A DNA stretch of 5,913 bases from Clostridia bacterium (GTDB lineage: Bacteria; Bacillota_A; Clostridia; Christensenellales; CAG-138). Both the position numbers and the translations under genes were made by a program. Where the stretch lies: NCBI GenBank assembly GCA_017459315.1, contig JAFUDD010000331.1:1-5913 (forward strand). Direction: 5' to 3'. Below, in pieces: positions 1 to 5,913 of the stretch (positions are counted from its first letter, which is position 1; every line of letters starts with the position of its first letter). The notes under the pieces are model-generated. The model worked only from the letters and a program-made list of their open reading frames with translations. It made no database searches and was not told where the DNA came from.

Positions 1-2
1 AG

Positions 3-707
3 GCTGCCGAGCGTGATCGCGCACAGATACAGCACAACGGCGGGCCATATCCCCCACGCCACGGCGACCTCATGCACGATCGGCTGCGTCGAGGGGTAGT
101 AGGGCGTGATGTAGAACATGTTCGCTTCCCGCCGGATGTCCCCGATCCAATGATGGCTTAACACATTGATCCCCTCCGCCACCGCCGCCATGCCGCAAAA
201 CAGCAGCAGCGCCGGCCAAAAGGGTGCCTTGGGGCGCTTTTTCAACAGCAGCAGCGCCGCGACCGCCAGCTGTACCATTGCCGCGTGGTATAAAAAGCCG
301 TGCCAGAACAGCCAGATCTGCGGACGCAGCATGTCCGCCGGGATCAGCAGCGCGACGACGGCGGCCAGCAGCGAGTACGTCGAAAGGAACACCAGCCCCG
401 CCTCCCGCGCGCGTCCGCCGAGAAGCGGCAGCAGCGCCGCCACATACATTGCCATGTCGCACAGCTGCCACGGAAAATACCACATCGACGGCGCGTCCGT
501 GTACACATACCGCGGGACGAACCATTGCTTCCATGCCTCCGCCAGCAGCATGCTCACGCCGAGCACGAAGATGAATCGCTGCAGCGTCCGTTCACTCCGA
601 TTCCGTAGCAAACAGAACACGCCCGCCGTGCCGAGCAGCACGCCGAGCAGGATCGCAATGTGCAGCGGGCCGAACATCGTCGGCGTTTCGGAAAACGTGA
701 TCCCCAT
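3..707 (-). CDS. YwaF/TIGR02206-family integral membrane protein (C-terminus beyond left edge)
   Basis: Reading from the ATG at 707-705, 235 codons stay open to the left edge without a stop, so only the extreme C-terminus is missing (relatives are roughly 230-250 residues). About seven hydrophobic helices are visible, near residues 13-33, 43-58, 77-96, 104-123, 130-154, 163-183 and 212-233. Diagnostic patches are AEAWKQW (56-62), PWQLCDMAMYVA (79-90), WHGFLYHAAM (135-144) and YPSTQPIVHEVAVAWG (204-219). These match my memory of the bacterial YwaF/TIGR02206 family, which is distantly related to eukaryotic TMEM164. TMEM164 has been described as a membrane acyltransferase using a Cys and a His; C83 and H136/H141 here sit in comparable motifs, but a bacterial acyltransferase activity is only inference. 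The start is backed by GGAGGGAGG (720-712) just upstream. The gene is transcribed divergently from the reductase operon. The family assignment is fairly sure; the function is unknown. Confidence 0.85.
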   Translation of the reverse strand, partial: MGITFSETPTMFGPLHIAILLGVLLGTAGVFCLLRNRSERTLQRFIFVLGVSMLLAEAWKQWFVPRYVYTDAPSMWYFPWQLCDMAMYVAALLPLLGGRAREAGLVFLSTYSLLAAVVALLIPADMLRPQIWLFWHGFLYHAAMVQLAVAALLLLKKRPKAPFWPALLLFCGMAAVAEGINVLSHHWIGDIRREANMFYITPYYPSTQPIVHEVAVAWGIWPAVVLYLCAITLGS

Positions 708-729
708 GCAGCCTCCCTCCTGTACGGCT

Positions 730-758
730 ATTGTACACCGTCCGCGCCGCGGCTGCAA
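730..758 (-). promoter_or_regulatory. Putative sigma-A promoter for the membrane protein gene
   Basis: On the minus strand, TTGCAG (758-753) is followed after exactly 17 bases by TACAAT (735-730), a 5/6 match to the -10 consensus. The predicted start of transcription is near 723, which leaves a very short leader of about 16 bases holding the GGAGGGAGG ribosome site. The -35 matches only in TTG. This rests on pattern and spacing alone. Confidence 0.5.
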
Positions 759-805
759 CTGTCTTTTCCGTTTGCGGGGCTGTCGCTTCGTTTTTTGTAA
801 AATCC

Positions 806-834
806 TTGTATTCACCCGCCGGTTGTGGTATATT
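806..834 (+). promoter_or_regulatory. Putative extended -10 promoter of the reductase operon
   Basis: TTGTAT (806-811) and TATATT (829-834) are separated by 17 bases. The -10 is preceded by TGG (826-828), giving an extended -10 (TGn). Transcription would begin near 841, with a leader of about 37 bases before the ATG at 878. The weak -35 (3/6) is compensated by the extended -10. The -10 lies inside the inverted repeat at 825-848, so binding there would block this promoter. Confidence 0.55.
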
Positions 835-848
835 CTTTTGTATACCAC
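825..848. promoter_or_regulatory. Perfect 8-8-8 inverted repeat, candidate repressor operator
   Basis: GTGGTATA (825-832) and TATACCAC (841-848) are exact reverse complements separated by eight bases, making a 24-bp dyad. It covers the -10 hexamer and the predicted transcription start of the reductase operon, the usual place for a repressor site. The right arm also contains TTGTATACCA (838-847), which resembles the T-x-GTATAC-x-A type of site bound by FadR-subfamily GntR regulators. The bound protein could therefore be of that family or of a TetR-like type. No regulator gene lies in the window. Confidence 0.5.
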
Positions 849-877
849 CTCCCATGCGAAATCGGGAAAGGAGACGT

Positions 878-2929
878 ATGAAACAAGAATTGCAACCGCT
901 GCTGACGCCGTGGAAAATCGGCTCCTGCGAAATCAAGAACCGGTTCGTGCTGACCTCGATGGGCGGCACCGACCTGTTCGGCTGGATGGAAAAGAACCAT
1001 TTCGACAAGGCGGGCGCAGCGTTTATCAAGCGCGTTGCCGAGAACAACTGCGGTCTGGTGCTGCCCGGCTGTCAGCCGGTCTATAACCCGATGTTCGGGC
1101 AATGGCTGTACAAGAACAAAAAGATGTACCGCGACCTTGCGGCGTGGATGCCGGCGTTCCACAAGACCGGCGCAAAGCTGTTCGTGCAGCTCACAGCGGG
1201 CTTCGGGCGGTCGTTCACGATCTCCGAAATGATGGAAACGCTCTATACCAACCCCGTGCTGCGCACGCTTGCCAAGCCGGTCATGGATCTCGACAAGATC
1301 ACCGCCTCCGCAAGCCCCTCCCCCAACCGCTGGTCGGACAAGGTGCCCTCCCGCGCGCTGACGGTAGAGGAAATCCAAGAATACATTGACGCGTTCGCCA
1401 AGACCGCAAAGCTGCTGATGGACGCGGGCGTGGACGGCGTGGAGATCCATGCGGTGCATGAAGGGTACTTGCTCGACCAGTTCACGCTGCCCTATGTCAA
1501 CAAGCGCACTGACGAATACGGCGGCTCGTTCGAGAACCGCTATCGCTTCCCCGTCGAGATCGTCAAGGCGATCAAGGCCGTCTGCGGCAAGGAGTTTCCG
1601 GTGTCGCTGCGGTACAGCGTCGTGTCCAAGACCAAGGGCTTCCGGCAGGGCGCGCTGCCCGGCGAGGACTACACCGAGGTCGGCCGCGACATGGCCGAAT
1701 CCGAAAAAGCGGCTAAGTATTTGCAGGACGCGGGCTACGACATGCTGAACTGCGACAACGGCACCTACGACGCCTGGTATTGGGCGCACCCGCCGATCTA
1801 TATGCCGGAAAACTGCAACCTGAGCGACGTGGAACACATCAAGCAGTTTGTGGATATCCCGGTCGTGTGCGCGGGGCGGCTCGATCCCTACGTCGCCGCC
1901 GAAGCCATCGCCGCGGGCAAGCTGGACGGCGCGGGCTTTGCGCGCAACTTCCTTGCCGATCAGGAATGGATCACCAAGCTGATCGAGGAGCGTGAGGACG
2001 ATATCCGCCCCTGCATCCTCTGTCACAACGGCTGCTTCAATATGTGCCACTACAAGGGCGTCCCGAACGACCAGTCCCTGTCCGACAGTCTCGGCCTTGC
2101 GCGGTGTGCGGTCAACGCCGAAACGATGCAATGGAATAAGCACTATATTAAGCCCGCGGCGAACCCCAAAAAGGTCGTCATCATCGGCGGCGGCATCGGC
2201 GGCATGGAGGCCGCAAGGGTGCTGAAGCTGCGCGGGCATGAACCGGTCATCTATGAAAAGAGCGATGCGCTCGGCGGCACGTTCATTGCGGCAAGCGCGG
2301 AATCCTATAAAGGCAAGCTGCGCGCGCTGTTGGCATGGTATCGCCGCGAGATGGACAAGCTCGGTATCGAGGTGCATCTGAACAGCGAGGTCAAGTCCGT
2401 CGCGGACTTCGCGGGCAGCGAGATCATCGTTGCCACCGGCGCAAAGCCGCGTTTCTTCCGCAACGTGCCGGGCTTTGACAAGGCTGTGGAGGCGTGCGAC
2501 TACTTAAGCGGCAAGCCCGTGGGCGACACCGTGGCTGTGATCGGCGGCGGTCTGACCGGCTCCGAGATCGCATATGAGCTGGCCCTATTGGGCAAGCACC
2601 CGATCATCGTGGAGATGAAGGACGATCTCATGTCGCAGACCGGCGTGTGCCTTGCGAACTCGTCGTACCTACGCGAATGGTTCGCGCTCCATAAAACGCC
2701 CGTGTACCTTGAAACGACGCTGAAGGAAGTACGCGACGGGGAAATCGTCTGTCAGACCAAGACCGGCGAAATCACGATCCCGTGCGACTCCGTGATCAGC
2801 TCGGTCGGTTATGTGCCCGCACCGCTTGCGGCGGAGGGCAGGAACGTGCACCTTGTCGGGGACTGCAAACAGGTCGGCAACCTCAGAAGCGTGATTTGGC
2901 GCGCGTATGAAGTCGCCATGAAGATTTGA
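878..2929 (+). CDS. Old Yellow Enzyme-type FMN/FAD/[4Fe-4S] NAD(P)H-dependent enoate reductase (FadH/BaiCD-like)
   Basis: This 683-residue protein has the architecture of 2,4-dienoyl-CoA reductase and the bile-acid enzymes BaiCD/BaiH (about 640-670 residues). An FMN-binding TIM barrel spans about 8-365, with an IHAVHEGYLL active-site segment (H191, H194, and Y197 aligning with the FadH catalytic tyrosine region) and the family signature NKRTDEYGGSFENR (208-221). FMN phosphate-loop residues lie near G333-R334 and R356. An iron-sulfur segment follows, with C379, C382, C386 and probably C410. A flavin-disulfide-reductase-like half has GGGIGG (437-442, FAD), GGGLTG (556-561, NAD(P)H) and a closing GD at 661-662. 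Electrons would pass from NAD(P)H via FAD and the cluster to FMN, reducing an activated C=C bond in the cytoplasm. The substrate cannot be read from sequence: an enoyl-CoA, a bile acid, a steroid or a small enoate are all possible. AAAGGAG (867-873) lies 4 bases before ATG 878. An upstream extension of the frame to 731 crosses the promoter and is rejected. Confidence 0.9.
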   Translation: MKQELQPLLTPWKIGSCEIKNRFVLTSMGGTDLFGWMEKNHFDKAGAAFIKRVAENNCGLVLPGCQPVYNPMFGQWLYKNKKMYRDLAAWMPAFHKTGAKLFVQLTAGFGRSFTISEMMETLYTNPVLRTLAKPVMDLDKITASASPSPNRWSDKVPSRALTVEEIQEYIDAFAKTAKLLMDAGVDGVEIHAVHEGYLLDQFTLPYVNKRTDEYGGSFENRYRFPVEIVKAIKAVCGKEFPVSLRYSVVSKTKGFRQGALPGEDYTEVGRDMAESEKAAKYLQDAGYDMLNCDNGTYDAWYWAHPPIYMPENCNLSDVEHIKQFVDIPVVCAGRLDPYVAAEAIAAGKLDGAGFARNFLADQEWITKLIEEREDDIRPCILCHNGCFNMCHYKGVPNDQSLSDSLGLARCAVNAETMQWNKHYIKPAANPKKVVIIGGGIGGMEAARVLKLRGHEPVIYEKSDALGGTFIAASAESYKGKLRALLAWYRREMDKLGIEVHLNSEVKSVADFAGSEIIVATGAKPRFFRNVPGFDKAVEACDYLSGKPVGDTVAVIGGGLTGSEIAYELALLGKHPIIVEMKDDLMSQTGVCLANSSYLREWFALHKTPVYLETTLKEVRDGEIVCQTKTGEITIPCDSVISSVGYVPAPLAAEGRNVHLVGDCKQVGNLRSVIWRAYEVAMKI

Positions 2930-2939
2930 TCGGGAGAAA

Positions 2940-3152
2940 TGGACAGCAGAACAACAGGCCGTCTACGATGGCGCAAAGGGCGAAACCTACGCCAAGATCA
3001 TGCAGACGCTTGTGCGCTACGGCGAGCTGTACGGCGCGCAGGAGATGGTGCCGATCATCACGAACTCCAACAAGCTCCGCACCTACACGTCCTGCCGCTT
3101 CTATGAGGACGACAAGATTCTTTCCATGATCACCGGAGGTGAAGCAAAATGA
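2940..3152 (+). pseudogene. Collapsed aconitase-X (AcnX/DUF521)-like gene remnant
   Basis: Between the reductase and the fucosidase a frame with protein-like codon usage stays open for 70 codons up to TGA 3150-3152, but it has no ATG, GTG or TTG start. The first part (TAEQQAVYDGAKGETYAKIM, then a GELYGAQEMVPI segment) resembles the N-terminus of AcnX catalytic subunits, the cis-3-hydroxyproline dehydratase / mevalonate-5-phosphate dehydratase superfamily. These proteins are normally about 400 residues long. The following ITNSNKLRTYTS stretch resembles the TNS-x-K segment I associate with the C-terminal part of the same family. The simplest reading is an in-frame internal deletion joining the two ends near 3055-3065. 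ATG 2939-2941 lies one base out of register with this frame. Family recognition is from memory and moderate. The alternative is an unrelated small protein with a damaged start. No activity is expected. Confidence 0.45.
3135..3142 (+). promoter_or_regulatory. Strong Shine-Dalgarno (GGAGGTGA) serving the 15-codon stub
   Basis: GGAGGTGA is an almost complete anti-16S match placed 6 bases before ATG 3149. It is the best ribosome-binding site in the plus-strand unit, yet it serves only a 15-codon reading frame. This suggests it once drove a full-length gene. It may now feed ribosomes into the fucosidase through the ATGA overlap at 3193-3196. Confidence 0.7.
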
Positions 3153-3196
3153 AGGCATTCCAAATCAAGCCGAACGGCGTGGTCGAGGTCGAATGA
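3149..3196 (+). pseudogene. N-terminal stub of a medium-chain (zinc-type) dehydrogenase, 15 codons
   Basis: The frame MKAFQIKPNGVVEVE ends at TGA 3194-3196. Its sequence is typical of the first beta-strands of MDR alcohol/polyol dehydrogenases (pattern MKA-x-x-I-x-x-x-G-x-x-E-V), proteins normally around 340 residues, but it breaks off after 15 residues. Its ATG overlaps the preceding remnant's stop (ATGA, 3149-3152), and its own stop overlaps the fucosidase start (ATGA, 3193-3196). A tandem GGTCGA repeat (3181-3186, 3187-3192) lies immediately before the fucosidase ATG and could mark a deletion junction. It may still act as a translated leader coupling ribosomes into the fucosidase. Alternatively it is simply a fortuitous short leader peptide. 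Confidence 0.45.
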
Positions 3197-4557
3197 CGCC
3201 GCAAGACTTGCCCGGCGGCTTTGAATCCGCCTATATGCGCGAGGCTGCGCGGGTCGTGCCGAGCGCGGCGCAGCTGGACTGGTACGCGATGGAGCAGTAT
3301 GCGTTCATCCACTTCGGCGTCAACACGTTCACCGACCGCGAATGGGGCGACGGCACCGAGCCGGAGAGCGTCTTTGCCCCGCAAAAGCTCGACTGTGACC
3401 AATGGGTCGATGCGATCAAGGCCGCAGGCCTACGCGGCATGGTGCTGACCGCCAAGCATCACGACGGCTTTTGCCTTTGGCCGTCAGTGTATACCGAACA
3501 CAGCGTGAAGAACAGCCCGTGTCCGGTGGACGTTGTGAAGGAAGCGGCCGACGCGTGCCGCCGGGGCGGGATCCGCTTCGGGTTCTACCTCTCGCCGTGG
3601 GATCGCCATTCCCCGCTGTACGGCACCCCGGCGTATAACGACTACTACTGCGCGCAGCTGACCGAGCTTCTCACCGGCTACGGCGACATCTTCTGCGTCT
3701 GGTTCGACAATGCGTGCGCCGAGGCCGGCAAACAGACCTATGACTTTGAACGGTATATCGCGCTTGTCCGCCAGTATCAGCCCCGCGCTGTGATCTTCAA
3801 CGACGCCGGGCCGGACGTGCGCTGGTGCGGCAACGAAGCCGGGCAGGCGCGTGCCGCCGAATGGGCTGTGATGCCGACGGAGCTGTGCCGCTTCGCGCCC
3901 GTGCAGACCGGGCCGGGACCGCTGTGCCGGGGCGACCTGTCCCTGCATAACGAGGACGCTGACCTTGGCGCACGGGAGCAGCTGCTGCGCAGCGCCGGGC
4001 TGGCGTTCGTCCCCGCGGAGGTCGATACCTCGATCCGCAAGGGCTGGTTCTGGCATCCGGACGAAGCGCCCAAAAGCCTTGCCGCGCTGTGGACGATCTA
4101 TCAAAACAGCGTCGGGCATAACGCGTGCCTGCATCTGAACATCCCGCCCAACCGCGACGGGCTTTTGGATGCGCGGGATGTGCAGCGCCTTGCCGAATAC
4201 GGCGCGCTGCTGCGGCGGCTCTACGCCGATCCCATTGGCTATACCGTGCTGCGCCGTACCGACGACGCCGTGACCGTGCGGCTCGACCGCCCCGTGCGCG
4301 ATGTAGCGCACGTCGTTCTGCGGGAGGATCTCCGAAAAGGGCAGCGGATCGAGGCTTTTTCGATCAGCGTCATGCAGCCGGACGGCGAAACCGTCCTCTA
4401 TCGCGGACAGACCGTGGGCTTCCGGCAGCTCTGCTGCCTTCGTGACCCGCTGACCGGCCTCGCCCCGACCGTCGCGCCGGACGGCGATACCCTCTGCATC
4501 CGCGTCCTCTCCGCCCGCGACCGCGCCGCATGGCAGCCGTTCGCGTTCTATGCGTGA
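3193..4557 (+). CDS. GH29 alpha-L-fucosidase, cytoplasmic
   Basis: This 454-residue glycoside hydrolase of family 29 removes alpha-linked L-fucose by a retaining mechanism. The catalytic barrel spans about 20-340 and carries the family motifs FIHFGVNTFTDREWGDG (38-54), AKHHDGFCLW (87-96) and YLSPWDRHSP. VWFDNA contains the probable nucleophile D172. DVRWCGNEAG (208-217) contains E215 at the position of the GH29-B acid/base. SIRKGWFWHP and CLHLNIPPNRDG follow. The C-terminal ~110 residues form the usual beta-rich domain. The NTFTDREWG form suggests the GH29-B group (alpha-1,3/1,4-linked fucose, Lewis-type glycans), which is an inference. There is no signal peptide, membrane anchor or carbohydrate-binding module, so it should act on imported oligosaccharides. 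ATG 3193 was chosen because it overlaps the preceding stop (ATGA) and follows GAGG (3185-3188). An in-frame GTG at 3139 would add 18 unconserved residues and overlaps the Shine-Dalgarno. No transporter or fucose pathway gene lies alongside. Confidence 0.92.
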   Translation: MTPQDLPGGFESAYMREAARVVPSAAQLDWYAMEQYAFIHFGVNTFTDREWGDGTEPESVFAPQKLDCDQWVDAIKAAGLRGMVLTAKHHDGFCLWPSVYTEHSVKNSPCPVDVVKEAADACRRGGIRFGFYLSPWDRHSPLYGTPAYNDYYCAQLTELLTGYGDIFCVWFDNACAEAGKQTYDFERYIALVRQYQPRAVIFNDAGPDVRWCGNEAGQARAAEWAVMPTELCRFAPVQTGPGPLCRGDLSLHNEDADLGAREQLLRSAGLAFVPAEVDTSIRKGWFWHPDEAPKSLAALWTIYQNSVGHNACLHLNIPPNRDGLLDARDVQRLAEYGALLRRLYADPIGYTVLRRTDDAVTVRLDRPVRDVAHVVLREDLRKGQRIEAFSISVMQPDGETVLYRGQTVGFRQLCCLRDPLTGLAPTVAPDGDTLCIRVLSARDRAAWQPFAFYA

Positions 4558-4579
4558 GGCGCAAAAGTAAAACCGAATC

Positions 4580-4609
4580 AAAAAAGCGGGAATCGCTTCC
4601 CGCTTTTTT
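4580..4609. terminator. Bidirectional intrinsic terminator between convergent genes
   Basis: A perfect 13-bp stem, AAAAAAGCGGGAA (4580-4592) with TTCCCGCTTTTTT (4597-4609), encloses a 4-base TCGC loop. It has a GC core flanked by A6/T6, so it presents a U-tract on both strands. It begins 23 bases after the fucosidase stop and 10 bases beyond the stop of the minus-strand gene, ending both converging transcripts. Confidence 0.92.
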
Positions 4610-4618
4610 CATGCACGT

Positions 4619-5017
4619 TTATTCACGTCTCCCCGCTTCGATATACGCGCGCCAGCCGCCGTAGGCGGAAATCTCCTTGGCGCCCGCCGTGAGCAGCGGC
4701 TCCGCGATCACGCCGAGCACGGTTTCCCCGCTTTGCAGCTTCACCTTGCCGACCGACAGCCCCGCCGGCTCGCGCAGCAGCACCTCCGCAAGCCCCGCCT
4801 TCGGCACCGCCCACACCTCGACCGCGACCGAGACGGCGGCGGGATCGTCCGCCGCCACGCGCACCATGGCGGGGTGCTCGTCGCGGATCGAATAGAGCCG
4901 GTAGGCCTTTTCGGTTTCGTCCTCGCGCAAAAAGCTCGCCCCGACCGCGCGCAGATTCCCTTCAAGCGCCAGCCCGCGCATCAGCGTTCCGTTGACCGCC
5001 AACCATACGGTGTCCAT
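4619..5017 (-). CDS. Stand-alone allophanate hydrolase C-terminal-domain protein (AH_C-like)
   Basis: This 132-residue soluble protein matches, end to end, the small C-terminal domain of allophanate hydrolase (AtzF/DUR1 type). The N-terminal strand has the NGTLMRGLALEGNL segment (9-22), followed by GASFLREDETEKAYRLYSI (26-44), VAVEVWAVP (64-72), LSVGKVKL, GVIAEP and the ending EISAYGGWRAYI. The fold resembles gamma-glutamylcyclotransferases. In the fused enzymes the amidase half deaminates allophanate and this domain has been implicated in breaking down the carboxylated intermediate. Here there is no amidase half and no urea-carboxylase gene nearby, so the role is unknown. GGAAAGG (5031-5025) lies 7 bases before the ATG. 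The gene sits between two terminators, and I see no convincing promoter in the gap. It may depend on readthrough from the PFOR gene. Confidence 0.8.
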   Translation of the reverse strand: MDTVWLAVNGTLMRGLALEGNLRAVGASFLREDETEKAYRLYSIRDEHPAMVRVAADDPAAVSVAVEVWAVPKAGLAEVLLREPAGLSVGKVKLQSGETVLGVIAEPLLTAGAKEISAYGGWRAYIEAGRRE

Positions 5018-5045
5018 CTTTTTTCCTTTCCGACCTGCCGCGTCT

Positions 5046-5078
5046 GAAAAAGCCCCCCTGGTTTCCCAAGAGGGCTTT
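5046..5078 (-). terminator. Intrinsic terminator downstream of PFOR (GAAA tetraloop)
   Basis: On the minus strand a 13-bp stem (5078-5066 with 5061-5049) closes on a GAAA loop (5065-5062) and runs into TTTTT (5051-5047). Two of the pairs are G-U wobbles in the minus transcript but would be C-A mismatches in the plus transcript, so the hairpin is built for minus-strand transcription. It starts 11 bases past the PFOR stop and separates PFOR from the small downstream gene. Confidence 0.88.
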
Positions 5079-5089
5079 GTTTGGTTTGC

Positions 5090-5913
<824 letters not shown>

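Noticed and set aside
70..534. Minus-strand frame of 154 codons at the left end
   Set aside because: It is a shifted reading of the membrane-protein gene. The true frame (start 707) stays open to the window edge and gives coherent transmembrane helices.
731..877. 49-codon N-terminal extension of the reductase
   Set aside because: It would place coding sequence over both promoters and the operator. The family starts near MKQELQPLLTPWKIG, and AAAGGAG sits just before ATG 878.
166..1086. Plus-strand open frame crossing the membrane-protein gene and the divergent promoter
   Set aside because: The translation is Ser/Arg/Ala-rich low complexity. It runs antisense to a clear membrane protein and out of frame through the start of the reductase.
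812..2377. Long minus-strand open frame (521 codons) opposite the reductase
   Set aside because: It is antisense to a protein with intact FMN, iron-sulfur and FAD motifs. The translation is Val/His/Arg/Ala-rich and matches no fold I recognise. High GC suppresses stops in this antisense frame.
2926..3129. TTG-started frame of 67 codons after the reductase
   Set aside because: The composition (Arg/Ser/Thr/Ala-rich) is that of an out-of-frame reading. The protein-like frame in this stretch is the one ending at 3152.
3139..3192. GTG start adding 18 residues to the fucosidase
   Set aside because: The GTG lies inside the Shine-Dalgarno for the 3149 start, and the extra residues do not resemble GH29 N-termini. 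ATG 3193 has the ATGA overlap.
3484..4581. Long minus-strand open frame (365 codons) opposite the fucosidase
   Set aside because: It is a shadow of the GH29 gene, which has all its catalytic motifs on the plus strand. The frame also runs into the terminator region and has no ribosome site.
5046..5078. Riboswitch or leader element before the small minus-strand gene
   Set aside because: The only structure is a simple 13-bp hairpin with a GAAA loop and U-tract next to the PFOR stop, fully explained as a terminator. There is no room or second structure for an aptamer.

Overview
The window is GC-rich (about 60% by eye, with strong G/C preference at third codon positions). It encodes an anaerobe's pyruvate:ferredoxin oxidoreductase, a BaiCD/FadH-type flavin and iron-sulfur enoate reductase, and an intracellular alpha-L-fucosidase. 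Together these point to a high-GC anaerobic Clostridia member, plausibly a gut bacterium (Oscillospiraceae or Christensenellales-like). This is an inference from gene content and composition, not a taxonomic identification.

Layout. Positions 3-707 (minus strand, running off the left edge) encode a seven-helix membrane protein of the YwaF/TIGR02206 family. It faces a plus-strand operon across a 170-bp divergent intergenic region (708-877). That region holds a plausible sigma-A promoter in each direction and, over the plus promoter, a perfect 8-8-8 inverted repeat that looks like an operator. The plus-strand unit has an Old Yellow Enzyme-type reductase (878-2929), a degraded stretch (2930-3196) and a GH29 alpha-L-fucosidase (3193-4557). 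It ends in a strong bidirectional terminator (4580-4609). The degraded stretch contains what look like stubs of two lost genes: an aconitase-X (DUF521)-like gene reduced to about 70 codons, and the first 15 codons of a medium-chain (zinc-type) dehydrogenase. The stubs and the fucosidase are chained by two successive ATGA stop/start overlaps.

On the minus strand from the right edge lies the C-terminal quarter of pyruvate:ferredoxin oxidoreductase (5090-5913). A GAAA-loop terminator (5046-5078) follows it, then a small stand-alone protein equivalent to the C-terminal domain of allophanate hydrolase (4619-5017). That gene converges on the fucosidase at the shared terminator.

How the genes fit together. 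The reductase/dehydratase/dehydrogenase series (OYE, AcnX, MDR) would make sense as a catabolic operon for a small unsaturated or hydroxylated acid. Here only the reductase survives intact, and the fucosidase is now joined directly behind the remnants. The most notable single point is in the PFOR: the Asp of the thiamine-diphosphate/Mg GDG motif reads as Val (GVG). This is either an error, a disabling mutation or an unusual paralogue. I see no mobile elements, tRNA or rRNA genes, or CRISPR arrays, and no clear multi-gene system that is new to science.
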